From UBA4292 sp964648695 (GTDB lineage: Bacteria; Bacillota; Clostridia; Lachnospirales; Lachnospiraceae), in the NCBI GenBank assembly GCA_964648695.1, contig CAZYLH010000001.1, forward strand, positions 18,383 through 82,382: a stretch of DNA of 64,000 nucleotides, in the 5' to 3' direction. Positions 41,155 through 49,597 of this stretch are shown here, one piece after another (position 1 is the stretch's first letter; each line of letters begins with the position of its first letter). Below the pieces are notes generated by a model. That model was not told the origin of the DNA. It did no database searches and saw only the letters and a program-made list of their open reading frames with translations. Made by a program: the position numbers and the translations under genes.

Positions 41155-41994
41155 CTACTCCAACATAAGAAACCCGCACTGATTTCCGCGCGCATTGCCC
41201 ATAACTCTGTGCGAAAAGAGATATTTTGAATTGCACTTGGTACATATATCTGTCAAGAAGATATTTTCAGCTTTAAGACCGGCATCAAGTAAAACTATTT
41301 TGTTTGCCGCCCAGAGATCTAACTGGAATTTGTCATTTTCCTTTTTTGTAAAAAACTCTTCAACCTGGGCTTTTGTAAACGCGCTAAGAAAAGCCTCATA
41401 CACATCCCGGCTTACCTCATAGCAGTCCGCACAGATCCCCGGGCCGATGCATGCATGGATATCTGACGGGTCTGAGCCATACTCATTTGCCATAATTTGC
41501 ACAGTGTTTAGCCCGATCTTTCCCACAGTTCCCCTCCATCCCGCGTGGCTTATGCCGATGGCATTTTTTTTCGGGTCGTAAAAATACAAAGGGATGCAGT
41601 CTGCAAAACTTGCGACAAGGACAACTCTCCTTACATTTGTCACAAGGCCGTCCACATCTGTAAACTCTCTGCCAAAAAGAGTTCCGGTGGGGACGTCTTT
41701 TTCTGTCACTACGCGTACATTTGTGGTGTGTGTCTGATGAGTAGCGACGATCCTATCAAATGGCACATTTATGGCATGACAAAACCTTCGCATATTTTCC
41801 TCATAGTTTTCTCTAGTGTCCCACTCACAGCTTCTTAAATTCATGCTTTTGCACACGCCCGTGCTGACGCCGCCAAGCCTTGTGCTATACGCTTGACGAA
41901 GCGGGAAGTCTTTAAATCCCTTAAACTCAATCCAGAAGACGCCGTCTCTGCTTTTTATTTTTGTTGTACTGTAATCCTTCTTATTCCACTCCAT
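41155..41994 (-). CDS. pgeF: Peptidoglycan editing factor PgeF (YfiH/laccase-domain family)
   Basis: A 279-residue YfiH-family protein, a Cu/Zn-binding purine nucleosidase-like fold reported to remove mis-incorporated L-Ser from peptidoglycan precursors. Metal-site motifs seen are T-H-Q-T-H, H-A-G-W-R-G-T-V and G-P-G-I-C-A-D-C-Y-E-V. AGGAG is spaced for the ATG at 41994; the longer frame to 42027 lacks a site and overlaps yraN. It ends the rplS-side gene group, with the convergent prs close by. Confidence 0.92.
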   Translation of the reverse strand: MEWNKKDYSTTKIKSRDGVFWIEFKGFKDFPLRQAYSTRLGGVSTGVCKSMNLRSCEWDTRENYEENMRRFCHAINVPFDRIVATHQTHTTNVRVVTEKDVPTGTLFGREFTDVDGLVTNVRRVVLVASFADCIPLYFYDPKKNAIGISHAGWRGTVGKIGLNTVQIMANEYGSDPSDIHACIGPGICADCYEVSRDVYEAFLSAFTKAQVEEFFTKKENDKFQLDLWAANKIVLLDAGLKAENIFLTDICTKCNSKYLFSHRVMGNARGNQCGFLMLE

Positions 41995-42007
41995 AACTGC
42001 TCCTACG

Positions 42008-42364
42008 CTACATAGACCCAAAAGCATTTTTTATGTAGATAATCTCATCCCCCGTCACCGCTGCCACGTCAAATCTGCAAAGGGTATCGATGCCAAGTCC
42101 CTTTTGTTTTAGATAGACCTGCGCTATCGTCATAATTTTTCTCTGCTTTCTAGCGCCTACCGCCTCTAAGGGGTGCCCCGTCTGAGTTTGGCTTCTGTAT
42201 TTTACCTCCACAAAGCACAGATATATACCATCCATGGCAATAAGATCAATCTCTCCAAGCCTGCACCTGTAATTTTTCTCGATAATTTTAAAACCATTAT
42301 CTGTCAAATAGGCAGCCACTTTTTGTTCATAGCGGCTGCCCTTTTCTCTGTTATTCTCTCTCAT
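42008..42364 (-). CDS. YraN-family putative endonuclease (UPF0102)
   Basis: About 118 residues of the UPF0102 family with the restriction-endonuclease-like core G-E-I-D-L-I-A, E-V-K-Y-R-S and a preceding E-K-G-x-x-Y-E. The D ... E-x-K arrangement suggests nuclease activity, but biological role is unknown. The start at 42364 overlaps the end of rnhB by 14 bp; the longer frame to 42496 is within rnhB. Confidence 0.9.
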   Translation of the reverse strand: MRENNREKGSRYEQKVAAYLTDNGFKIIEKNYRCRLGEIDLIAMDGIYLCFVEVKYRSQTQTGHPLEAVGARKQRKIMTIAQVYLKQKGLGIDTLCRFDVAAVTGDEIIYIKNAFGSM

Positions 42365-43118
42365 TTTTCCAAAACTTCCCCGTAAATGAACGCCTGTGGA
42401 TTGGACACAGACCATGCTTCCGTATCGCCTCCTCGTGGGCGGCGCTTCCATATCCCTTGTTCTTTGCAAAGCCGTATTGCGGATAAAGCCGGTCATATAA
42501 GACCATCATCCTGTCCCTAGTGACCTTTGCGATGACGCTCGCTGCGGCTATGGAAATGCTCTTCGCATCGCCGTGGATAATCTTTTCCTGCGCTATGTTC
42601 ACTCCTGGGATAATCAGGGCATCGTTAAGGAGGATCTGCGGCGTTATCGTAAGATTTCCTATCGCCTGTCTCATCGCCTCATAATCAGCCTGTAGGATAT
42701 TTATCCTGTCAATCTCCTCCGGAGAAGAGTACCCCACTCCGACACTGATCGCTTTTTCCATTATCTCATCATAGAGCTGTTCACGCTTTTTCTCACTTAG
42801 CTTTTTAGAATCATTTAAGTAAAGGATGCGACAGTTTTTTGGAAGCACCACCGCCGCGGCCACCACCGGGCCTGCATATGGCCCCCTTCCCGCCTCATCT
42901 ATTCCGCATATATATTCCGCGCTCTCATATTTTCGCTCATATGCGCTCATCACCTCTAGGCGGTCAATCTCTTTTAAGTAATCATCATATTTTTTTTGAT
43001 AACGCAAGACCAGACTTTTTACCTGAGCCCTCTCATCTTGCGCCAAAGGCTCTAACAGTTTCGGCAACGCCGCGATATCTGCTTTTTTTAAACTTTCGCT
43101 TATCTCTCGAATGGTCAT
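42351..43118 (-). CDS. rnhB: Ribonuclease HII
   Basis: Removes ribonucleotides embedded in DNA and RNA primers. The 255-residue protein shows G-I-D-E-A-G-R-G-P-Y-A-G-P-V near 72, D-S-K-K-L-S-E-K-K-R, and H-G-D-A-K-S with the remaining acidic residues. It has an N-terminal helical extension of about 65 residues as in Firmicute RNase HII. Its start overlaps the lepB end by four bases. Confidence 0.96.
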   Translation of the reverse strand: MTIREISESLKKADIAALPKLLEPLAQDERAQVKSLVLRYQKKYDDYLKEIDRLEVMSAYERKYESAEYICGIDEAGRGPYAGPVVAAAVVLPKNCRILYLNDSKKLSEKKREQLYDEIMEKAISVGVGYSSPEEIDRINILQADYEAMRQAIGNLTITPQILLNDALIIPGVNIAQEKIIHGDAKSISIAAASVIAKVTRDRMMVLYDRLYPQYGFAKNKGYGSAAHEEAIRKHGLCPIHRRSFTGKFWKNERE

Positions 43119-43831
43119 ACTTCTTCCTCAGTGTCTAACGCGACAGTGGAGTTTAATAAGCCAATGCTCTCCAGGGGCCAAATGCGAAGCCATGCTTTCC
43201 CCTCAATCTGATTCCTGTATACTATCCCCACATCAGCCACCCTGCTGTCAGAGCTCTCATTGCGGTTATCTCCCAGAACAAAATACTCTCCATCTCCTAA
43301 TGTGATCGGCTGCGCGGCAATTCCTGCGCTTATTATAGGCTCAAGGCCGTATACATCATCCTCTAATATCTCCCCGTTGATATAGACATATCCGCCGATG
43401 ATTTGAACCGTCTCTCCCGGCAGACCTATTATACGCTTAATGTAATACACATTGTTGCCCTTATCATATGCAAAGACGATAATATCGTAGCGCTCAGGCT
43501 CTGCAAAATAATATGAAAATTTGTTAACGAGCACATTATCCCCGGACGAAAGTGTTGGCTGCATTGAAGCGCCCTCCACCACAGTGCGCTGAAAGCCAAA
43601 ATTTGCGAGAAGAATACATAAGCTCATGATGATAACAAAATAGAGAAACGCCCAGATTATAGACAAAAGTAAATTTTTCTTCTCCTTAAGGCCAACAGAC
43701 TCATCATCCACATCTATAAATTCAAGCTCTACTTCCTCTAAAGGCTCATCCCCTTCAATCGCTTCATCCAAAGCCTCGCTCTCACTCTTTTTCATTTCCT
43801 GCAAAACTTCACTACTATCCATATCACTCAT
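43115..43831 (-). CDS. lepB: Type I signal peptidase
   Basis: A 238-residue serine-lysine protease that cleaves signal peptides from exported proteins. The nucleophile is Ser89 (E-G-A-S-M-Q-P-T) and the general base Lys132 (Y-I-K-R-I-I-G-L-P-G-E); G-D-N-R-N-E-S-S-D-S-R is the conserved box E. One transmembrane segment (about 52-77) follows an unusually long acidic cytoplasmic N terminus of 50 residues. The start overlaps rbgA by eight bases. A paralogue lacking the nucleophile follows two genes upstream. Confidence 0.95.
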   Translation of the reverse strand: MSDMDSSEVLQEMKKSESEALDEAIEGDEPLEEVELEFIDVDDESVGLKEKKNLLLSIIWAFLYFVIIMSLCILLANFGFQRTVVEGASMQPTLSSGDNVLVNKFSYYFAEPERYDIIVFAYDKGNNVYYIKRIIGLPGETVQIIGGYVYINGEILEDDVYGLEPIISAGIAAQPITLGDGEYFVLGDNRNESSDSRVADVGIVYRNQIEGKAWLRIWPLESIGLLNSTVALDTEEEV

Positions 43832-44690
43832 TCTCGTTTTCTAGCGCGGGGATTTCAAGAGAAATACGCCCCAGTTTTCCTGAACGAAAATCCTCTAGTA
43901 AAAAGCGGCATGCCTTGTTCACATCTGGCTCTCCACCTTTTTTTAGAGCATGTCTTACAAGGGCTAACTTCTGCAGGATAATGTAATGCTCCTCATTCTC
44001 CTCTATAGAGACATTGTAACGAGTGTTAAGGGAAGTAGGATTTATTATAAGAAGCTCCTTTAATAGGCTTGCTGCAAGGTCTGAGAGTTCGATAATCTCA
44101 TCATTTATGGAGCCAAGATAAGCCAGATGAAGTCCCACCTTGGGATCATCAAACTTTGGCCATAATATGCCTGGGGTATCTAAAAGCTCCACCTGCTTAT
44201 TAAGCCTTATCCACTGGTTTCCCCTAGTCACGCCTGGTTTGTTACCAGTTTTTGTACAAGCTCTTCCCGCGATGGAATTTATCAAGGTGGATTTACCAAC
44301 ATTTGGTATACCCACCACCATAACACGAACAGGCCTGTTAAGGATTCCCCTCTTTTTATCTCTCTCAAATTTTTTCTGAGCCACCTTCATGATGGCATCA
44401 ACCATGGGCTTTTTTGCACCGCTGTTTCTTGCATCTAACAAAACAGTGTGGATACCCTTCTTCTCAAAGTAGCTCTTCCAGGCTTTATTTATATCTTCAC
44501 TCGCTAAATCCGCTTTGTTTAGTATTACCATCCTAAGCTTGCCGGTCGCAAGCTTATCAATATCAGGATTTTGGCTGCTAAGCGGAGCTCTCGCATCCAA
44601 AAGCTCCACCACCATATCCACCAGCTTTACATCATCCTGCATGGCACGTCTTGCCTTAGCCATATGTCCAGGATACCACTGAACCTGCAT
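43824..44690 (-). CDS. rbgA: Ribosome biogenesis GTPase RbgA (YlqF)
   Basis: A 288-residue circularly permuted GTPase: N-K-A-D-L (G4) near 57 precedes G-I-P-N-V-G-K-S-T-L (G1) near 130, then D-T-P-G-I-L-W-P (G3). It promotes late 50S assembly. The W-Y-P-G-H-M-A-K-A start and the C-terminal ANTAR-like domain are present. It is found between the two signal-peptidase genes in the rplS-rnhB region as in relatives. Confidence 0.96.
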   Translation of the reverse strand: MQVQWYPGHMAKARRAMQDDVKLVDMVVELLDARAPLSSQNPDIDKLATGKLRMVILNKADLASEDINKAWKSYFEKKGIHTVLLDARNSGAKKPMVDAIMKVAQKKFERDKKRGILNRPVRVMVVGIPNVGKSTLINSIAGRACTKTGNKPGVTRGNQWIRLNKQVELLDTPGILWPKFDDPKVGLHLAYLGSINDEIIELSDLAASLLKELLIINPTSLNTRYNVSIEENEEHYIILQKLALVRHALKKGGEPDVNKACRFLLEDFRSGKLGRISLEIPALENENE

Positions 44691-44699
44691 ACTTTCTCC

Positions 44700-45242
44700 T
44701 CACTGTATCATCCCTACGCTGCTTAAGGGATAAATGCAAAACCATACCTTCCCTATAATCGAAGAACGACTCACATCTTTCACATTCTCAAAACGGCTGT
44801 CATCACTAGAAGACGGGTTGTCCCCCAGTACAAAATAGGTATCCTCATCAAGCACAATCTCATCCTGTGCCCTGCCAGAAACTAAAATCTCACCGATAGG
44901 CGTATTTTCTAAAACCATTCCGTTTATCAGTATATTTCCGTCAACAATCTGTACTGTCTCTCCCGGAAGGCCAATAATCCTCTTTACACTAAGCGTCCCC
45001 GTCTCATCTTCAAAGAGGATAATATCAAATCTTTGGGGATCGCTTACAAGATAGGTGAATTTGTCTATAAGAACAATGTCCTGATCAAGGATCGTATCCC
45101 TCATAGCGCTTCCCGAGACAACATGCTGCATCCCAAATAGCTCCGTGAGAAATAGAGCGATCACTGCTATGATCAATAAATTAGATAGCCAAATTAAGGA
45201 TGTACGAAAGAAATGCGGTCGTTCATGTTTTAAATATCTCAT
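44700..45242 (-). CDS. Signal-peptidase-I-like protein with altered nucleophile
   Basis: A 180-residue S26-family paralogue with one N-terminal transmembrane segment (about 15-36). The lysine box is intact, Lys87 in V-K-R-I-I-G-L-P-G-E, as is G-D-N-P-S-S-S-D-D-S-R. However the nucleophile box reads S-G-S-A-M-R-D-T: the position before Met, normally Ser, is Ala46, and the usual P is D. A Ser lies one residue earlier (Ser45). The codons GGA AGC GCT ATG are unambiguous. It may be inactive, regulatory or use a shifted Ser. The ATG at 45242 has AAGGTG eight bases upstream; a GTG further out has none. Confidence 0.85.
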   Translation of the reverse strand: MRYLKHERPHFFRTSLIWLSNLLIIAVIALFLTELFGMQHVVSGSAMRDTILDQDIVLIDKFTYLVSDPQRFDIILFEDETGTLSVKRIIGLPGETVQIVDGNILINGMVLENTPIGEILVSGRAQDEIVLDEDTYFVLGDNPSSSDDSRFENVKDVSRSSIIGKVWFCIYPLSSVGMIQ

Positions 45243-45363
45243 GAACATCACACCTTTTTCTAAACCAAATAACCTGCCAAGCCTAAAAATCCACTTAGGC
45301 ACTCTAATCGTAAAAAGTCATGCTTATCTGCATGGGCATATCTGATCCTTTATCGTCTGTATC

Positions 45364-45392
45364 ATAGTAGCAGTAAATCTGATAAAAAACAA
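45364..45392 (-). promoter_or_regulatory. Promoter of the signal-peptidase-like paralogue operon
   Basis: Minus-strand TTGTTT (45387-45392), 17-bp spacer, TACTAT (45364-45369). A small CATGC/GCATG hairpin followed by T5 lies in the leader near 45311-45335. Confidence 0.6.
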
Positions 45393-45411
45393 GCCCTGAT
45401 TGGCTTTCTTT

Positions 45412-45447
45412 AAAAAAAAGCGCCCCGTGGTTTATTCCACAGAGCGC
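45412..45447 (-). terminator. Terminator after the surface repeat protein
   Basis: Eleven-bp stem (45420-45430 with 45437-45447; RNA GCGCUCUGUGG with CCACGGGGCGC, G-U pairs included), six-base loop, then eight T on the minus strand. Confidence 0.9.
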
Positions 45448-45462
45448 GGTGTTACGGATTAG

Positions 45463-48105
45463 TTATGCAGCATAGTTTCTCTTGCGATTGTAAAGGACAG
45501 AGCCAGCCAGACCTGCTCCAGCAAAAAGCGCCATGGCAAACAAAGAGGCGATGGGCGCATCGTCTCCCGTCAAAGTGGAAACGTTTGCTTCTTCCTCTTC
45601 CAGAGCGAGATAATCTGTCGGTGCATCAGTGCTCTCCTCCGTTTCGCTGTCGTTATCGGATATATCGGAAGATTCAATCATTTCTGTATCCGTATCTTTT
45701 TCTGTTTCGTCTATCTTTCCATCATCCGCCGGATCTTCAGAATCATCGGGATCGTCTATGACTGTCGTATCTTCAGAGTCGTCAAAATCGTTGTTAGCTA
45801 TCGGATCTTCTGTGGCGCTGGATTCTTCGCCCGTTGTAGCCTCCGGCTCCTCTGTGGCACTGGGTTCTTCTCCAACTGTAGCCCCCGGCTCCTCTGTGGC
45901 ACTGGGATCTTCTCCTGTTGTAGCTATCGGATCCTCTGAGACGCTAGGATCTTCTCCTGTTGTAGCTGCTGGATCTTCTGAGGCGCTGGGTTCTTCTCCT
46001 ACTGTCGCCTCCGGTTCTTCTGAGGCACTGGGATCTTCTCCTGCTGTTACCACTGGATCTTCTGTGGCGCTGGGTTCTTCTCCTGTCGTAGCCCCCGGTT
46101 CCTCTGTGACACTAGGTTCTTCTCCTGCTGTCACCACTGGATCTTCTGAAGTGCTGGGTTCTTCTCCTAACGTAGCCCCCGGTTCTTCTGTGACGCTGGG
46201 TTCTTCGCTTCCTTCATACTTATACAGCTTAGTAGATGCAACGGTTACAGTTTCTTTAAAATACTCCGTGCCAAGAATACTCTTGGTAGTGCTCCTGGTT
46301 TTAGTACGCTCTCTTACAAGCTCTGCAGTCGTTTTATGCGTCTCTGCGATGGTCTCCTTAAACTCGTCATCACTCGTGCAAAACTCCGTGTTATCGACAA
46401 GCTTTATGGGGATGGATATGCGTATTGACCAGGATGTATCCTCGCTGGCTTCGCCCTCGCCTTCACCCGCTGTGTATGTGCTGATGGGGGATTTATCAGC
46501 CGAGTCGCTTAAGTTTATAGTAACCTTGGTGCCGCCGATCTCGACATCTTCTACATCTTCTACATCTTCTACGTCTTCTACGGTCACAGTGTAACTAAAT
46601 GATGTGGCAGATCCAGCGGTGTATGTAACCACAATGTCTTCTACATCTGTTATTTCAAACTCATCAGTGATTACTGTGGTGATCGTCACCTCATTTTTCA
46701 CTGAATACACTACATCCAATGCGCCGGTGTTGCTAAAGTCAGTCGCATAAGAATATATGTTGCTGTTAAATGTTTTAAGGAGTTCGCTTATGTCTGTATA
46801 CTCATTCGATGCCTTAGCCGCAGCCACTATCCCCTCTACCATCTTCCATATATTTTCCTCAGTCTCCGCCGGGTTCATAACCGTCAGGGTGTATGCCATC
46901 GCATTCTTTAGAGCATTTATCTGATCCTCATCAAGCTTAGAGAAAGTGCTGGCATAGAAATAGTAGATAGTGCTGCTGCCTTCAGTTTCCGGTATAAATA
47001 AAATATAGCGGTCTTCGTCAGTGTATTTTGCTAAGATCCCAAGCGCATATTGGCATTCTTCTGTCAGATCCTCCCGTGAAAAGGTATAATCTTCCTCACC
47101 CAAATCCACGCCGATAAGTTCAGAAAGTTCTACGTATAAAACGTCTGACGGAAATGCCTGATCTGTGTTTCGATTCGCTGTCGCAAAAGCATCAAACGAG
47201 TTATATATAGCCTGGACAGTTGTACCAAAGTCCAAACCGCGCTCTTCGATAATCTTGATATATTCAGCGATGTAGTAAAGTGTGAAGACTTCTCCGGCAT
47301 GGCGCTGAGAGCCGAATGTCAAAACCAAATCAACAGCCGACTCATATACATCACCGTCATAAAATTCAATCTCACCTTCAGTATATTCAATCCCGTCGTA
47401 TAGTTCTATCACAACTCCGCCTGTAGTATCTGTATCGTCCATACCCAGGGCGTAAACAGGGTACTCATTAATCTCATCATTAGAGCGTGAATCAAGGATA
47501 TTCTTGATTATGCTGGCCTTGGTGGTATCTGTCCCTGTGTAGGTGGTAGTAGATCCAGAGGTCTGAAGATACTTAGTGCCGTCTTCATAGTCTGCAAAGT
47601 CACTCGACTTTAGGGAGAACATCATCACTGCAGCGGCGTCTGCTCTATAATTTCCGTACTGAGATATTCGGTTATTTGCGCCGATCATGATGACATCTAC
47701 ATATTCATTGTATTCCATCAGCTCTATGATATTTTGGATGGCGATTTTCTGGTTGAAGGAGTGCCCGGTGCATGTCGTGAATATATACACAGAGCGTAGC
47801 TCAATCTCTGAAAAGTCCATCTCATAGTGGAATTGCACTACAGCCTCGCCGTCAGCCTTATCCGTCCACTCAGCTGTCTGTATAAAGCTTTTGATATAGT
47901 AGTTATCATCCAAATCCGATGCCTGATAGTTTTTTTGTGTAGAGTGTGACTTGTCATCATCAGTTAACTCTGACGTTAATATATATCCATCACTCCCCCC
48001 CACACTATACGTGGCCGCTAAGGCCTGTGTGGTATTTCCAAAACCGGAAAAAACCATAATCCCTATCGCCAAAAGCGATAAGATCCTACGCAATTTTATC
48101 TTCAT
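45463..48105 (-). CDS. Large secreted surface protein with acidic Pro/Thr repeats
   Basis: An 880-residue protein I do not recognise by family. Signal peptide with A-L-A-A cleavage near 32. Residues about 35-630 form a globular region, Tyr/Asp-rich, including a beta-rich part near 490-540 with a D-V-E tandem tract. Residues about 633-772 are ten 14-residue G-E-E-P-S-A-T-E-E-P-G-A-T-T-like repeats, then an Asp/Glu/Ser tail. The C terminus reads T-G-D-D-A-P-I, a hydrophobic stretch and N-R-K-R, like a sortase signal lacking the L-P of LPxTG. It is probably wall- or membrane-anchored, with the repeats as a stalk. It interrupts the common rplS-lepB neighbourhood, which suggests insertion. Confidence 0.75.
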   Translation of the reverse strand: MKIKLRRILSLLAIGIMVFSGFGNTTQALAATYSVGGSDGYILTSELTDDDKSHSTQKNYQASDLDDNYYIKSFIQTAEWTDKADGEAVVQFHYEMDFSEIELRSVYIFTTCTGHSFNQKIAIQNIIELMEYNEYVDVIMIGANNRISQYGNYRADAAAVMMFSLKSSDFADYEDGTKYLQTSGSTTTYTGTDTTKASIIKNILDSRSNDEINEYPVYALGMDDTDTTGGVVIELYDGIEYTEGEIEFYDGDVYESAVDLVLTFGSQRHAGEVFTLYYIAEYIKIIEERGLDFGTTVQAIYNSFDAFATANRNTDQAFPSDVLYVELSELIGVDLGEEDYTFSREDLTEECQYALGILAKYTDEDRYILFIPETEGSSTIYYFYASTFSKLDEDQINALKNAMAYTLTVMNPAETEENIWKMVEGIVAAAKASNEYTDISELLKTFNSNIYSYATDFSNTGALDVVYSVKNEVTITTVITDEFEITDVEDIVVTYTAGSATSFSYTVTVEDVEDVEDVEDVEIGGTKVTINLSDSADKSPISTYTAGEGEGEASEDTSWSIRISIPIKLVDNTEFCTSDDEFKETIAETHKTTAELVRERTKTRSTTKSILGTEYFKETVTVASTKLYKYEGSEEPSVTEEPGATLGEEPSTSEDPVVTAGEEPSVTEEPGATTGEEPSATEDPVVTAGEDPSASEEPEATVGEEPSASEDPAATTGEDPSVSEDPIATTGEDPSATEEPGATVGEEPSATEEPEATTGEESSATEDPIANNDFDDSEDTTVIDDPDDSEDPADDGKIDETEKDTDTEMIESSDISDNDSETEESTDAPTDYLALEEEEANVSTLTGDDAPIASLFAMALFAGAGLAGSVLYNRKRNYAA
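45790..46209 (-). repeat. Ten 42-bp tandem coding repeats
   Basis: Exactly 420 bp encoding ten 14-residue units. The constant positions are P4, S5, E8/9 and P10 of each unit; the variable ones are mostly A/V/T/G/E. The last unit has decayed (G-E-E-S-S ... I-A-N-N). In-frame unit length permits copy-number change without frameshift. Confidence 0.92.
46545..46580 (-). repeat. Four 9-bp tandem coding repeats (Val-Glu-Asp)
   Basis: GTAGAAGAT-type units repeated four times, encoding V-E-D-V-E-D-V-E-D-V-E-D within the beta-rich region. Near-identical codons suggest recent slippage expansion. Confidence 0.85.
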
Positions 48106-48304
48106 TTTTTTACTTTCTCTCCTTGTTTATAAAGCTTCCGTTAAACACACTTTGATATATTTACTTTATGTTAGAGTCAGTAAAATGGCAAGAGGTTATT
48201 TAATTTTTTCAAAGTTTTTTCACAATTTTGGGGCTAAACACATAAAAAGAAAGCAAACTCTTCTTAACATCGTTTAAAAAGCATTTTCTTTTTACAAAAA
48301 GAAA

Positions 48305-48330
48305 AGAGGGCAGTCAATACTGCCCCCCTC
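48305..48330 (-). terminator. Terminator after rplS
   Basis: Stem GAGGGCAGT with ACTGCCC...TC around CAAT, followed on the minus strand by TTTTCTTTTTG. Between it and the surface-protein start (48106-48300) lies an A/T-rich stretch with a possible TTGTGA/TAAATA promoter near 48200-48240, not strong enough for me to list separately. Confidence 0.82.
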
Positions 48331-48336
48331 AAAAAA

Positions 48337-48684
48337 TTATCTGACTAATTCCTTAACCTTAGCCCTCTTACCTGTTCTCTGACGCAGATAGAACAGCTTC
48401 GCACGGCGAACCTTACCGCGGCGGACAACCTCAATTTTCTCTACATGCGGAGAATGCAAGGGCCATGTCTTCTCAACTCCACAGCCATTAGAGATCTTGC
48501 GAACAGTGAATGTCTCGCGAACACCGCCGTTCTGTCTCTTTATCACGGTACCCTCAAAGACCTGGATTCTCTCCTTCTCTCCCTCTTTAATCTTAGCGTA
48601 TACCTTAACGGTATCGCCCACTCTGAAGCTGTCAACCTCAGCCTTAAGCTGCTCAGCCTCAATCTCTCTGATGATCTCGTTCAT
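48337..48684 (-). CDS. rplS: 50S ribosomal protein L19
   Basis: A 115-residue L19, lying at the 30S-50S interface. Conserved F-R-V-G-D-T-V-K-V, F-E-G-T-V-I-K-R-Q and F-Y-L-R-x-R-T-G-K-R-A. A GTG occurs one codon before, but AGGAGG is spaced for the ATG at 48684. It has its own promoter and a hairpin-closed leader despite lying next to trmD, so it can be controlled separately. Confidence 0.97.
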   Translation of the reverse strand: MNEIIREIEAEQLKAEVDSFRVGDTVKVYAKIKEGEKERIQVFEGTVIKRQNGGVRETFTVRKISNGCGVEKTWPLHSPHVEKIEVVRRGKVRRAKLFYLRQRTGKRAKVKELVR

Positions 48685-48700
48685 CACACTACCTCCTGTC

Positions 48701-48752
48701 CAATGTTCTTAATACTAGCCATAGGCACACTTCTCGTAACAGAGGAACATTG
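48701..48752 (-). promoter_or_regulatory. Candidate L19 autoregulatory leader
   Basis: CAATGTTC (48701-48708) pairs perfectly with GAACATTG (48745-48752), enclosing a small GCC-TAT-GGC hairpin and a CTGTTACGAG segment, and ends 16 bases before the start codon. Layout resembles the L19 leader family of Firmicutes; I rely on memory for that likeness. Confidence 0.6.
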
Positions 48753-48794
48753 CTTTTTTCATTTAACGCGCATATGCGCGACAACAACTATGAG

Positions 48795-48823
48795 AGTATA
48801 ACATTAAAATCCCTAAAAAGCAA
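48795..48823 (-). promoter_or_regulatory. rplS promoter
   Basis: Minus-strand TTGCTT (48818-48823), 17-bp spacer, TATACT (48795-48800). A GCGCATATGCGC palindrome follows in the early leader. Confidence 0.7.
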
Positions 48824-48840
48824 TCACTTTTTTAAAATTT

Positions 48841-49596
48841 TCACTCACCGGCCTTGCCGTCATTTTTTACTGAGAGCAGCTGCCTCAAAAACTCCTGCTC
48901 TTTTTCTGAAAGGACGGCCGTTTCTAGTAAATCCGGGCGATTATTTAAGGTTCTAATGATGGACTGCTCACGGCGCCATTTTTCAATATTTGCGTGGTGA
49001 CCTGTTAAGAGTATCTCTGGAACATGCAGACCCCTAAACTCCTCAGGGCGTGTGTACTGCGGATACTCTAAGAGATTATCATGAAAGGATTCTATATCGG
49101 CGGACACATTATTGTTTAAGACGCCGGGGATTAAGCGGCTCACACAGTCCATTATCATCATGGCGGGAAGCTCACCGCCGGTGAGTATAAAATCTCCGAT
49201 GGAAATCTGATCAGTAACTATCAAATCAATCGCCCTCTCATCAATCCCCTCATAATGACCGCACAAGAAAACCACGTCCTCATAAGCGCTAAGCTCCTCC
49301 GCGACTTTCTGATTAAAAACTCTTCCCTGTGGGGATAAGTAGATAACCGGATGGTCCTGCGGAATGCGTTTCTTTAAATCCATATAGCAGTCATATACGG
49401 GCTGTGTCTGCATAACCATACCCGCGCCTCCGCCGTACGGGTAGTCATCCACGCGGCGATTTTTATCATTCGTATAATCGCGGATATCCACTGTGTTCAC
49501 AGAAATTAACCCTTTTTCTATTGCCCTGCCGGTAATGCTCTGGCGCATGACGGCATTTATCATATCTGGAAAGAGTGTCATTACATGAAAATTCAT
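48841..49596 (-). CDS. trmD: tRNA (guanine-37-N1)-methyltransferase
   Basis: SPOUT-class knotted methyltransferase preventing frameshifts by modifying G37. The 251 residues include P-Y-G-G-G-A-G-M-V-M near 58, Y-L-S-P-Q-G-R near 88, C-G-H-Y-E-G-I-D-E-R and S-I-G-D-F-I-L-T-G-G-E-L-P. Starts two bases after the rimM stop. Confidence 0.97.
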   Translation of the reverse strand: MNFHVMTLFPDMINAVMRQSITGRAIEKGLISVNTVDIRDYTNDKNRRVDDYPYGGGAGMVMQTQPVYDCYMDLKKRIPQDHPVIYLSPQGRVFNQKVAEELSAYEDVVFLCGHYEGIDERAIDLIVTDQISIGDFILTGGELPAMMIMDCVSRLIPGVLNNNVSADIESFHDNLLEYPQYTRPEEFRGLHVPEILLTGHHANIEKWRREQSIIRTLNNRPDLLETAVLSEKEQEFLRQLLSVKNDGKAGE

Positions 49597-49597
49597 A

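Noticed and set aside
41155..42364. Longer versions of pgeF, yraN, der, lacI and other genes from upstream start codons
   Set aside because: The extensions run into neighbouring coding sequence or leaders and lack ribosome binding sites, while the internal ATGs have good sites and the normal family N termini.
45790..46209. CRISPR-like regular repeats
   Set aside because: The repeats are contiguous coding units with no spacers and lie in a long open frame; no cas genes are present.
45629..46594. 321-residue plus-strand open frame rich in Ser/Val
   Set aside because: It is the antisense of the tandem-repeat region of the surface protein; the low-complexity repeats keep the opposite strand open. 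No ribosome binding site or family resemblance.
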